A DNA stretch of 17,215 bases. Source: an uncultured Olsenella sp. GTDB taxonomy: Bacteria > Actinomycetota > Coriobacteriia > Coriobacteriales > Atopobiaceae. Under the pieces are notes generated by a model. It saw only the letters and a list, made by a program, of their open reading frames with translations. It searched no databases and was not told the DNA's origin. The stretch's first letter is position 1, and each line of letters opens with the position of its first letter. Both the position numbers and the translations under genes were made by a program. Below are positions 6,347 to 13,949 of this stretch, piece after piece. Where the stretch lies: positions 1 to 17,215 of the forward strand of contig URLM01000040.1 in assembly GCA_900548775.1 (NCBI GenBank), in the 5' to 3' direction.

Positions 6347-8542
6347 ATGCCCAGAATTACACCAGGAAACAGGCTTTACCTATACAAGCTTCTCTCGTCC
6401 ACCCTCGGGACCAACCGCCAGGCGCTCCTCTCGCACGTGGAGGAGGTGCTCCAGGAGGACGGCATCGCGCCGCAGGACCTCGGGCAGAACGACATCCAGT
6501 CGCTCATGGAGGCGCTTCCCGAGTTCGTGCGCCTCACCGTGTTCAAGAAGGGGCGTGTCTACGCAACGATCGTGCCCAACGAGGAGTACGACGGATACCT
6601 GGAGCGCGCGGGACAGTCAAGTTCCGGCAGTGCCGCCGAGAAGAGCGGGAAGGGCAAGCCGTGGAAACGTCGCAAGGGCTCGCACGACCCCAAGCCCACA
6701 AAGCCCCGCCACATCGAGCAGCCCGCACCAGAGCCTGAGCCCACGGCAACGGCACCGGAACCTGCGCCGGATTCCGCATCTACGCAGGAGGTCGTGTTGG
6801 AAGCCACGGCGGCGACAGAGCCGGAGCCGCCTGCCGCGCCAGAGGCGGACGCCGCTGCGGAGCCAGCGCCGCAAGAAGCTCCCGTTGAGAAGAACCCTGC
6901 CGAGAAAAGCAAGCCGCAGGCAGGGGCCAATGAGGGCGATTCACCCGCAGCAGCAGCGGCTGAGAAGGACGCCCCCTCGACCGAGGCATCTGCCGGCGCG
7001 GGCATCAGTCTCACCATCACCTACGACCCCTACGCGGACATGGAGGCTGACCTTGCGGCAGCCAACGCACGTCCCGAGAAGCCAGAGGTAGCCACTGCCC
7101 CGGCGCCCGCACCGGCTCCGGCTCCCGCCGCTACACCGGCGCCCGCGCAGGCCCCAGCACCTGCGCCAGTCCAGGCACACGTCACCACCTCCGCCACCGC
7201 GCCAAGCCCAGAGCCCCTCCCCCATCAGAACCTTCCCGAGCACTTCTCGGCAGAGGTCCACTGCAAAGACGAGCTTCTCCGCATCCTCTACCAGAAACTC
7301 CCCATCGACGCCGACGTAAACCGCACGCTCGACGAGGACTGGCGCGTTGCCCGCTCGACGGGCACGCTCTCGGGCACGAGGAGCCGGGTCACATTCCCGC
7401 TCCGCTACCTTCACGAGGATGGGTCCGGTCCGGTAGAGATCACAATCCGCCGCACGTCGCGGCCCTCGTCCGGCAAGCAGTGGAACCTCGCGCTGGTGGA
7501 CGGCGACGACGGCACTGGCGCGGTCCACGAGCAGGTAGGCATCGAGGGTCTGCCCGCAGCAGACGAGGGCGCGTGGAGCGACCTTGCAGGAAGCCCTCGT
7601 CAGGCTGCGGGCACCTCGCCCGTGAGCCCGCTTCGCGAGTTCGCTCAGTTCGCGGTCATCGGCTCCTGGGAGCGCACGCTGGGGACGCTTGCCACCATGG
7701 TGGCGCCCGAGCGCTGGAACTTCCCCGGCGAGGGCGTGGGCGCGCCGTCCCGCTATGGCGTCCTGCGCGAGTACCTCACCGTAACCTTCCATCGTGCCGT
7801 TGAGCAGGACCGCGTTGCCACGGCGGCAGACGGCTCGCTCGCAGCGTTTGACACGGGGCTGCTCACTCCCTTTGGCGAGGACGTCTACGCGGTCTTCTCG
7901 CCCAACGCGGGCGACATCCCTTGGAGGCTCGACGGATTTGCCACGGCAGGCTCGGGCGAGCTTGGCGCCCGCCTTGTGGCGACGCTTCCAGATCTGCCCC
8001 AGCCGGCTAGCTACCTCGAACGCGTTGAGGACGTTGTATGCCAGCCCGGTCGCATGCTCATCCTGGACACCGAGGCGCTTCTCGGCGAGCAGGTCGGGCG
8101 CCTGCCACGCGCCTTCCTCGCCGACCAGCTTGCCGACAGCCCCGAGGCGTCTCGCCTCCTGCGCGAGGGCGTGGACGCGGGCAGCGGCCGTCTGGGACGG
8201 GGCGCATGCAGGGACCTGGCGCGTGCAATAAAGGCAGACCCCAGCCTCTACCGACGCATGGCCAGGGCACTGCAGGATGCCACGTCCCTCTCGCTGCGCC
8301 TTGCACAGGCAAGCTTCCGCATGGCAGCGCCGGCATACGACCCCGCCACGGGAACAACGCGGCTCCTTCTCCCGCTCTGTCTCGTGGACGACGGCGTGGC
8401 CGACTGTGCGATTTCACTTGAACTCATGCCGTCGGGCGCATACCGGGGGGCTGCGATTCTCTCGCTGTCTCGCGCGTATGCTTGTGCGCGCGTAGTGAGC
8501 CGTGACCAGTCCGCATGGCTCTCGCCGGAAATCGTCCTGTAG
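6347..8542 (+). CDS. LOTUS-like/DUF3825 domain protein with long Pro-Ala linker
   Basis: 731 aa, cytoplasmic. The ATG at 6347 has AGGAAGG nine bases upstream and is preferred to an in-frame start at 6308. Residues 1 to about 80 form a compact domain (LYLYKLLSSTLGTNRQALLS ... QSLMEALPEFVRLTVFKKGR) that looks like a winged-helix OST-HTH/LOTUS fold, a type tied to RNA binding; this is tentative. A basic patch follows (KGKPWKRRKGSHDPKPTKPR), then about 190 residues of Pro/Ala/Glu low complexity including an (AP)n stretch. The C-terminal 410 residues match the DUF3825 pattern: REFAQFAVIGSWERTLGTLA, APERWNFP, GVLREYLTVTFHRA, FDTGLLTPFGEDVYAVF, and a final AAILSLSRAYACARVVSRDQ. No catalytic function is established for DUF3825; an RNA-related role is inference. 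A possible extended -10 (TG-A-TACTGT, 6270-6278) lies upstream, after the repeat array. Confidence 0.8.
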   Translation: MPRITPGNRLYLYKLLSSTLGTNRQALLSHVEEVLQEDGIAPQDLGQNDIQSLMEALPEFVRLTVFKKGRVYATIVPNEEYDGYLERAGQSSSGSAAEKSGKGKPWKRRKGSHDPKPTKPRHIEQPAPEPEPTATAPEPAPDSASTQEVVLEATAATEPEPPAAPEADAAAEPAPQEAPVEKNPAEKSKPQAGANEGDSPAAAAAEKDAPSTEASAGAGISLTITYDPYADMEADLAAANARPEKPEVATAPAPAPAPAPAATPAPAQAPAPAPVQAHVTTSATAPSPEPLPHQNLPEHFSAEVHCKDELLRILYQKLPIDADVNRTLDEDWRVARSTGTLSGTRSRVTFPLRYLHEDGSGPVEITIRRTSRPSSGKQWNLALVDGDDGTGAVHEQVGIEGLPAADEGAWSDLAGSPRQAAGTSPVSPLREFAQFAVIGSWERTLGTLATMVAPERWNFPGEGVGAPSRYGVLREYLTVTFHRAVEQDRVATAADGSLAAFDTGLLTPFGEDVYAVFSPNAGDIPWRLDGFATAGSGELGARLVATLPDLPQPASYLERVEDVVCQPGRMLILDTEALLGEQVGRLPRAFLADQLADSPEASRLLREGVDAGSGRLGRGACRDLARAIKADPSLYRRMARALQDATSLSLRLAQASFRMAAPAYDPATGTTRLLLPLCLVDDGVADCAISLELMPSGAYRGAAILSLSRAYACARVVSRDQSAWLSPEIVL

Positions 8543-8628
8543 CCTTGGTCGACTAGACTGGAACCACAGACTAGGCTTGGGCCGCAAGGGCAACGAAGGT
8601 CCGTAACAACACCCCGCTGGAGGCACGC

Positions 8629-9837
8629 ATGTCGAAGATCGAAATGAAGACCCCGCTCGTCGAGATGGACGGCGACGAGATGACCCGCATCATCTGGCAG
8701 ATCATCAAGGACGAGCTCATCTGCCCGTACGTCGACCTCAAGACCGAGTACTTTGACCTGGGCCTCAAGCACAGGGACGAGACGGACGACCAGGTGACCA
8801 TCGACTCCGCCGGGGCCACAAAGCGTCTGGGCGTTGCAGTCAAGTGCGCAACCATCACCCCCAACGCCCAGCGCGTGGAGGAGTACCACCTGCACCAGAT
8901 GTGGAAGAGCCCCAACGGCACCATCCGCTCGATGCTCGACGGCACCATCTTCCGCGCACCCATCGTGGTCAAGGGCATCGAGCCTGTGGTCAAGTGCTGG
9001 AGGCGACCCATCACCATTGCCCGTCACGGATACGGCGACGTGTACAAGAACGTCGAGTACCGCGTGCCCGGTGCCGGCAAGGCTGAGCTGGTCTTCACCG
9101 ATGCCGAGGGCCACGAGGAGCGCCGTCTGATCCACGACTTTGACCAGCCCGGCGTCATCCAGGGCATGCACAACGTGGACTCCTCAATCGAGGGCTTCGC
9201 GCGCAGCTGCTTCGAGTACGCGCTCTCCACGCACCAGGACCTGTGGTTTGCCTCGAAGGACACCATCTCGAAGATCTACGACCACCGCTTCAAGGACATC
9301 TTTGCCGACATGTACGAGGCCGAGTACAAGGAGCGCTTCGAGGCCGCCGGCATCACGTACTTCTACACCCTCATCGACGACGCTGTGGCGCGCATCATGA
9401 AGAGCGAGGGCGGCTTCATCTGGGCCTGCAAGAACTACGACGGAGACGTGATGAGCGACATGCTCTCATCCGCGTTTGGCTCGCTTGCCATGATGACCTC
9501 GGTGTTGGTCTCGCCCCATGGCCAGTACGAGTACGAGGCCGCACACGGTACCGTTCAGCGCCACTACTACAAGTACCTGCGCGGAGAGGAGACGTCGACC
9601 AACTCGGTGGCCACGATCTTCGCGTGGACCGGCGCGCTTGCAAAGCGTGGAGAGCTGGACGGAACGCCTGAGCTTGTCGACTTCGCAAAGCGCCTGGAGC
9701 GCGCGACCGTCAAGACCATCGAAGATGGCCGCATGACCGGTGACCTCGCACGCATTACAACGCTGAAGAACCCGACCACGCTCAACACGCGCGACTTCAT
9801 CCTCGCCATCCGCGAGGAGCTTGAGGCCGGCGCGTAG
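8629..9837 (+). CDS. icd: NADP-dependent isocitrate dehydrogenase, eukaryotic-type homodimer
   Basis: Oxidatively decarboxylates isocitrate to 2-oxoglutarate with NADP+, supplying glutamate precursors and NADPH. 402 aa, full length for subfamily II (human IDH1-like) enzymes rather than the E. coli type. The ATG at 8629 has GGAGG five bases upstream. Visible motifs are EMDGDEMTRIIW at the N-terminus, GVAVKCATITPNAQRVEEY, MWKSPNGTIR (substrate loop), ITIARHGYGDVYKN, the metal-binding KNYDGDVMSDML, and AAHGTVQRHY, whose Arg-His pair corresponds to the NADP 2'-phosphate contact of the family. The 86-bp gap after the DUF3825 gene carries an imperfect direct repeat (GACTAGACT at 8551 and GACTAGGCT at 8569); TAGGCT could serve as a -10, but no good -35 is seen. 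Transcription ends at the strong hairpin at 9869. Confidence 0.97.
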   Translation: MSKIEMKTPLVEMDGDEMTRIIWQIIKDELICPYVDLKTEYFDLGLKHRDETDDQVTIDSAGATKRLGVAVKCATITPNAQRVEEYHLHQMWKSPNGTIRSMLDGTIFRAPIVVKGIEPVVKCWRRPITIARHGYGDVYKNVEYRVPGAGKAELVFTDAEGHEERRLIHDFDQPGVIQGMHNVDSSIEGFARSCFEYALSTHQDLWFASKDTISKIYDHRFKDIFADMYEAEYKERFEAAGITYFYTLIDDAVARIMKSEGGFIWACKNYDGDVMSDMLSSAFGSLAMMTSVLVSPHGQYEYEAAHGTVQRHYYKYLRGEETSTNSVATIFAWTGALAKRGELDGTPELVDFAKRLERATVKTIEDGRMTGDLARITTLKNPTTLNTRDFILAIREELEAGA

Positions 9838-9868
9838 GAGACGCATCCCAGGCGCCAATATCGCACGT

Positions 9869-9899
9869 GGGGGGCGAGGCCGCAATGGCCTCGCCCCCC
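9869..9899. terminator. Perfect 13-bp hairpin terminator between convergent icd and dgaF
   Basis: Stem GGGGGGCGAGGCC / GGCCTCGCCCCCC, 13 bp with no mismatch, and a 5-nt GCAAT loop. It lies 31 bp after the icd stop and 39 bp after the end of the convergent aldolase gene. No T-run is present, but the stem is very stable and its position fits a two-way terminator. Confidence 0.8.
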
Positions 9900-9938
9900 G
9901 CGCGCTCTATGAATGCTCGTAACGAAATCTAGAGCTTC

Positions 9939-10673
9939 CTACACCAGCGCCTTGGCCTTCGCGAGCAGGGCGCGGACGTCGTCGGTCCTGGTGAGACCGG
10001 TCTCCTTGTCGATGATCGAGCTGTAGACGTGAGGGATGACCTTCCTCACGCCGGCGTCCAGCACGACGTGCATAATCTCGTCGAAGTTGTCGAGGGTGAT
10101 GCCGCCCGTGGGCTCGAGCACGAAGTCCTTGCGCGCGCATGCCTCCGCGAGCGCCCTCAGCTCGTCCTCGCAGCGGAGACCGCCCATCGGGAAGAACTTG
10201 ATGGAGTTGCCGCCCATCTCGCGGACGATGTCGATGGCCGTGTCGGCAGGAACGAGCGCCGGCGCCTTGGAGTCCTTGGAAATGGGGCCTGTCGAGACCT
10301 TCACGAGGCCGGGTACGCCAGACGGCGCACACATCGCATTGATGTGGCACTTGTCATTTCCAACGTTCGTGCGGGTCGCGCTGACCTGGCAGAACGCCTG
10401 GTTGAAGTGGTTCGCCTTGACGCTCTTCGCGACCTCGGCGACCATGTAGCACTGCTTGGGGTTGCCGCCACCCAGGCCTACCGAGAGGTTGCCATCGAGA
10501 ACCTCCATATAGCGCCCCATGTCCTCAACGCACGTGGGGACGTCCGGGTAGTCTGCGGTGAGCACGCCGACCTCGACGTGGTGCTCCGCGGCCTCGTATA
10601 TCTCCCGAGCGTTCTCCAGGCTCCCGCCCAGGACGTTCAGGCAGACGCGGTCGTTATAGTAGTTGATTGCCAT
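9939..10673 (-). CDS. dgaF: KDGP aldolase family protein (DgaF-like, EF_0839 family)
   Basis: Predicted 2-dehydro-3-deoxy-6-phosphogluconate aldolase giving pyruvate and glyceraldehyde-3-phosphate; 244 aa, cytoplasmic. The ATG at 10673 sits 3 bp after the dgaE stop, with a GGAGG site at the end of that gene. The protein is a TIM-barrel type of the DgaF/PF07071 family, distinct from Eda: NYYNDRVCLNVLGGSLENAR at the start, LSVGLGGGNPKQCYMVAEVA, QVSATRTNVG, GLVKVSTGPISKDS, GGNSIKFFPMGGLRCEDEL with a candidate Schiff-base Lys, and VLEPTGGITLDNFDEIM. It is the last gene of the eight-gene operon. Pairing with the PLP lyase upstream mirrors dgaE-dgaF of Salmonella D-glucosaminate catabolism; that the substrate is the same here is inference. 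Confidence 0.88.
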   Translation of the reverse strand: MAINYYNDRVCLNVLGGSLENAREIYEAAEHHVEVGVLTADYPDVPTCVEDMGRYMEVLDGNLSVGLGGGNPKQCYMVAEVAKSVKANHFNQAFCQVSATRTNVGNDKCHINAMCAPSGVPGLVKVSTGPISKDSKAPALVPADTAIDIVREMGGNSIKFFPMGGLRCEDELRALAEACARKDFVLEPTGGITLDNFDEIMHVVLDAGVRKVIPHVYSSIIDKETGLTRTDDVRALLAKAKALV

Positions 10674-10676
10674 GAT

Positions 10677-11786
10677 TTATCCCTCCATGATCTCTCTCAG
10701 TCGCTCCGCAATAAGCTCCTTGTCGCCGTCGAGCATCGGGCGTGGGTCGAGGTCCAGGAGCCCGAGGTTGAGAAACTCGATGCGCGCCCAGACGATTGGG
10801 TCCCCCGCACGCAGCTTCTCGTTGACCGCCTGCATGGTGATCCCGGCGGGAGCCCCCTCTCCGAGGGACACGCGGCAACGGTAGATCGCTCGGCCCGCCT
10901 CATCCCGAACCTTCTCGGCCCTTAAGCCGGGAATCCCGTTGACAGCGCCGACAAGCCAGTCGACCTTTGCCTCATTGGCTGCAGCCTCTGCCTCGTGGTT
11001 ACGGGCGTCGTACTGGTCGAGGGCTGCGAGGAGGCCGACGATCTGCTCCTTGCCCACCTTCATCGCGCGACCGATGCCTGCGTATTGCTTCCGGACATTG
11101 GCCACGATGTCTGCCCGCCCGGTCACGAATCCGGACGTCGTCGCCTCGATGGCCTTGGCGCCGCTGTACGTCACGGCGTCCGCCCCGAGTGCGATGTACT
11201 TTCGGAGGTCCTCCTCTGCGGCGCAGTCCATCAAGAAGGGGAGTCCGTGGGCGTGCGCGATGTCGCGCATGACCTCAGGGGCGACCATGCCCTTCTGCAC
11301 ACAGTGGTGGCTCTTCACGTAGAGGAGCGCCACGGTCCTGTCGCAGATGGCCTCCTCTATGTCCTCAGGCCTCACCTCGTTGGCCTGACCAGCCTCCACG
11401 GGCACGCCGCCACCGAGTCTAATCATCGTCGTCACGGGGGCACCATAGTTGATCGAGTGCCCCTTCTGGAGGACGACCTCGTTTTGCAGGCCGGACGAGT
11501 CGGGCAAGCGCATCATGTCCGACCAACGGCCGCACGTAACGAGCGCCGCGATCGTTAGCGCTATCGCGGCCGAGGCGCACGAAGTGGGGCAGGAGTCCTC
11601 CGCGCCGGTATGCCGGGAAATGAGCTCGCCGGCGCGCTTCATAAGGTCCTCGATGACCACGTAGGACTGGCCGCCCTCCTTCGCTGCCTCGGCGACCCGG
11701 TCGCTGAAGGCCGAGACCCCGAGCACCGTCACCCTACCGGACGCGTTGACAACGCGCCTAAGACCGAGGTCCTGGTAGATTCCCAA
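10677..11786 (-). CDS. dgaE: DgaE-type PLP-dependent ammonia lyase (SelA-like fold)
   Basis: Predicted to eliminate ammonia from a 6-phospho-2-amino-2-deoxy sugar acid (D-glucosaminate-6-phosphate in Salmonella) to give KDGP; 369 aa, cytoplasmic. The start is taken as TTG at 11786 because AGGAGG stands six bases before it and overlaps the stop of DUF4310. Fold-type I features are LGLRRVVNASGRVTVLG at the N-terminus (SelA/DgaE family opening), ASAAIALTIAALVTCG, MDCAAEEDLRK (Asp for the PLP ring nitrogen) and SGAKAIEATTSGF with Lys211 as the likely PLP lysine. This and the next gene have higher GC than the six genes upstream: 58 percent in one 60-bp sample here (11041-11100) against 47 percent in one at 12481-12540. 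The exact amino-sugar acid used cannot be told from sequence. Confidence 0.88.
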   Translation of the reverse strand: MGIYQDLGLRRVVNASGRVTVLGVSAFSDRVAEAAKEGGQSYVVIEDLMKRAGELISRHTGAEDSCPTSCASAAIALTIAALVTCGRWSDMMRLPDSSGLQNEVVLQKGHSINYGAPVTTMIRLGGGVPVEAGQANEVRPEDIEEAICDRTVALLYVKSHHCVQKGMVAPEVMRDIAHAHGLPFLMDCAAEEDLRKYIALGADAVTYSGAKAIEATTSGFVTGRADIVANVRKQYAGIGRAMKVGKEQIVGLLAALDQYDARNHEAEAAANEAKVDWLVGAVNGIPGLRAEKVRDEAGRAIYRCRVSLGEGAPAGITMQAVNEKLRAGDPIVWARIEFLNLGLLDLDPRPMLDGDKELIAERLREIMEG

Positions 11787-11796
11787 ATCAAACCTC

Positions 11797-12471
11797 CTAA
11801 CCGAGCAAAGCGCCCAGAATCATCGCACCGAGAATGGCTCCACCGGTCATTTCCTTGCCCATCTTGTAGAAGATTGCAGCGCCAATGATTGCGCCAATGC
11901 CCGCATACACGTTGTAAGAAGCAGCAGAGATCATAATGAGGGGAGCGAGGTAACGACCGGTTGTGTTGCCTGCGCCCATCATGATTCCGGTTCCGCCAAC
12001 TGCAACTCCCTCGGGCATGAACTTTCGAATCAGAATGACCACGGCACCAATCGCAGCACCGATAATCGCACCGATAATCAGGGCAATAAAGAAGTTCGAG
12101 AACGGAAGCTCCCATCCCATAGAGAGGAAGAGACCAGGAAGACCGATGCCTACGCCTGTCATGAGCGAGCCACCGATATCCATCAGGCCGACCAGCGGAC
12201 CCTCGAGGATGCGGGCGATTAGAAATCCTGCGGCAAAACCTGCAGCGGCAGTGAAGTCACCTGTGTCGATACCGCCCTGGAGCATTGCAACAATCGACAC
12301 CTCGTTGAAGGCTCCAGTGTGGAACTTGAGGTACATGAAGGTCCCGGCGAAAATCGCCGCTGCAGCACCCATAACCAGGAGAATGAAGGTTGAATCCTTC
12401 ATCATGAACTTGCTAAATGCAGACATCTTTGGCGCCTCAGCGACCGACTGGTCGTTTGCTTCGTTTGCCAT
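11797..12471 (-). CDS. DUF4310 family membrane protein (EF_0833 family)
   Basis: 224 aa integral membrane protein without assigned function. The ATG at 12471 is preceded by GGAGG eight bases away. After a soluble N-terminus of about 25 residues there are roughly six hydrophobic segments, many Gly/Ala-rich, such as STFILLVMGAAAAIFAGTFM, FTAAAGFAAGFLIARILEGP, FIALIIGAIIGAAIGAVVIL and the C-terminal GGAILGAMILGALLG. I recognise it by size, sequence and place as the DUF4310 member of the conserved set first seen as EF_0829-EF_0839 in Enterococcus faecalis. Gaps are 17 bp to DUF4311 and 10 bp to dgaE. Together with DUF4311 it probably forms the membrane part of an uptake system for the substrate of DgaE; this is inferred from context only. 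Confidence 0.85.
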   Translation of the reverse strand: MANEANDQSVAEAPKMSAFSKFMMKDSTFILLVMGAAAAIFAGTFMYLKFHTGAFNEVSIVAMLQGGIDTGDFTAAAGFAAGFLIARILEGPLVGLMDIGGSLMTGVGIGLPGLFLSMGWELPFSNFFIALIIGAIIGAAIGAVVILIRKFMPEGVAVGGTGIMMGAGNTTGRYLAPLIMISAASYNVYAGIGAIIGAAIFYKMGKEMTGGAILGAMILGALLG

Positions 12472-12488
12472 AGTCAGATCCTCCGTTT

Positions 12489-13199
12489 CTAGAAGTTGTT
12501 GAAGAAGCCGCGGAAGTAGGCAATTGCGATAAACATCACGACAACGATTGCGATGAGGATCTTAACTACATTGCTCTTGTAGCCATTCTCATCTGCAGTC
12601 TTGCCAATCAGAATACCGAGGACAATTCCAGGAATAGCGTTGCCGCTCACGAGCGCAGAGATGCCACCGAGGACGGTTCCCCAGATGCCGGTGCTCTTAC
12701 CACCATCAAGCGCCGCGAGCCAGAACACCGCAGGCATGACTGGGTTGATCAGCCACGTAGTTGCGGGCACAAGAACTCCAGAGGCAACGTCAGAGAGCTT
12801 CTGAGGAATAACCGAAGACAGGGAGTTCAGGAAGGTAACGAGAACCGCGCCTACGCCAGCGCCGGCGATTGCCATCTTGCCGGGATCTTGAACGGTCTCT
12901 TCGACATTCTTATTCCTCGTCAGGAGAATACCGGCTGCCCAGTTAGGAATGATGCGATGCATGACGTCCTGGGTAAGCGCACCTGCTGCAACAGCAGAAG
13001 CTGCAGAGGAGAAGAGAAATCCCAGGCCAAATGAGAAGTGCGCAACGGGATCCCCACCGCATGCGTTCATCTCGCCGAGAGTTCTAAACGAACCCATTGA
13101 CTGAACCTCTGGAGCATGGAACATGCGGGAAGCACCCGCTGCGATGCAAGCGCCACCAATGGCTCCGATGATGATTGAATAGATAACGATTTCAACCAT
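12489..13199 (-). CDS. DUF4311 domain membrane protein (EF_0832 family)
   Basis: 236 aa integral membrane protein without assigned function. Its ATG overlaps the stop of DUF4312 as TAATG, with GAGG upstream, so translation is likely coupled. The first helix is IVIYSIIIGAIGGACIAAG; an extramembrane stretch follows with FHAPEVQSMGSFRTLGEMNA, then GGDPVAHFSFGLGFLFSSAA, further Gly/Ala-rich helices, VPATTWLINPVMPAVFWLAA, and a last helix KILIAIVVVMFIAIAYF. It pairs with DUF4310. The two small membrane proteins and two small soluble proteins in a row resemble in outline the EIIA/B/C/D make-up of mannose-type PTS permeases, but I see no clear EIIC/EIID signatures. Confidence 0.85.
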   Translation of the reverse strand: MVEIVIYSIIIGAIGGACIAAGASRMFHAPEVQSMGSFRTLGEMNACGGDPVAHFSFGLGFLFSSAASAVAAGALTQDVMHRIIPNWAAGILLTRNKNVEETVQDPGKMAIAGAGVGAVLVTFLNSLSSVIPQKLSDVASGVLVPATTWLINPVMPAVFWLAALDGGKSTGIWGTVLGGISALVSGNAIPGIVLGILIGKTADENGYKSNVVKILIAIVVVMFIAIAYFRGFFNNF

Positions 13200-13588
13200 T
13201 AGACCTCGCCCCTCTCGAACTTCAAGTACTTTACGTTCACCTTTATGCTTGCCGTGACGTCATAGCGCGTTCTCTCCCTAGGCATAAACACTCCCAAGAA
13301 ATGCTCAGTGAACTCGTTCTTGACGACTCGGTCGAACACCACGCTTTCCGCGGTCATCTGGACTATCGGAGCCTCAATCTCCGAAAAGACCTTGTTTCGT
13401 AGCGCCTTGAACAAATCGTTGGAGGCATCGACAAGGGTCTCACCTTGGGCATGAACCCGTATCGTGCGAACGTCCTCTGCCAGGAGTTCCTCTCCCTCAA
13501 GTGCGCCCAGCTCCTCATCAACGCCCTTCTCGAACACGGTATCCATGACTTTGCCGGCAGCCCGAACCGCGTCTTCCTTACTCGTCAT
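13199..13588 (-). CDS. DUF4312 family small soluble protein (EF_0831 family)
   Basis: 129 aa from the ATG at 13588; a GTG at 13597 gives three more residues and cannot be excluded. Either start lies inside the end of the SFCGS gene (overlap 11 or 20 bp), which implies translational coupling. The protein is soluble and acidic, with VMDTVFEKGVDEELGALEGE in the first third, RTIRVHAQGETLVDASNDLF in the middle and a beta-like C-terminal part (YDVTASIKVNVKYLKFERGE). No catalytic motif is recognised; it has one histidine in VHAQ and one in EHFLG. It belongs to the conserved operon set and is probably a soluble partner of the membrane proteins DUF4311/DUF4310; this role is inferred. Confidence 0.82.
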   Translation of the reverse strand: MTSKEDAVRAAGKVMDTVFEKGVDEELGALEGEELLAEDVRTIRVHAQGETLVDASNDLFKALRNKVFSEIEAPIVQMTAESVVFDRVVKNEFTEHFLGVFMPRERTRYDVTASIKVNVKYLKFERGEV

Positions 13589-13949
13589 GGGTCTCACGCC
13601 ATGCCTGGACTATCTTCTCGCCAAGCTCCTCGACATCCAGAAAGCCTAGGCCGATGACCTTGTTGCCTTCCTTCACGGCCGTATAGGCAGCATCGGTGCT
13701 TCGAAGCTCGGAAACGGCAGGCCATCCATACTTGGTGTGAGCGGTCAGAGCGCCAGCGCCACCAGACCCGCAGAAGCTAACGCCGAGGTCGGCGCCCTTC
13801 TCGTTCATCACATCGCCAAGCTTCATGTCTGCGGCCATGCCGGGGATAACGTAGGCGGTTCCGCCAGCCTTTTCGACCCCGCGGGCTACGGCCTGGCCCT
13901 TTCCAAGCCTGTGCCCAATTACAACCAGAGGACGCTTTTCTTCGCTCAT
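13578..13949 (-). CDS. Glycine-rich SFCGS family protein (EF_0830 family)
   Basis: 123 aa, soluble. The ATG at 13949 overlaps the PRD stop as ATGA, with AAGGAAGG upstream. The name-giving motif SFCGSGGAGALT is at residues 58-69 (Cys60). The N-terminus is a beta strand and loop, PLVVIGHRLGKGQAVARGVE, with His13 in the loop. The C-terminus, NKVIGLGFLDVEELGEKIVQ, is helical. The Cys-Gly-x-Gly loop after a strand loosely recalls the phosphocysteine loop of PTS EIIB proteins, and the N-terminal R-L-x-x-G-Q recalls the R-L-I-H-G-Q of mannose-type EIIB, but neither match is enough to assign that fold. Function is not established for the family. Confidence 0.85.
   Translation of the reverse strand: MSEEKRPLVVIGHRLGKGQAVARGVEKAGGTAYVIPGMAADMKLGDVMNEKGADLGVSFCGSGGAGALTAHTKYGWPAVSELRSTDAAYTAVKEGNKVIGLGFLDVEELGEKIVQAWRETHDE

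Noticed and set aside
8551..8577. GACTAGACT/GACTAGGCT direct repeat as an operator for icd
   Set aside because: Only nine bases with one mismatch, single occurrence, and no matching regulator in view; kept only as a note in the icd entry.
8248..9171. Minus-strand 307-codon ORF
   Set aside because: Antisense of the icd start and the DUF3825 end; icd motifs are unambiguous.
10029..10925. Plus-strand 298-codon ORF
   Set aside because: Antisense of dgaF and the end of dgaE; no domain and no ribosome site.
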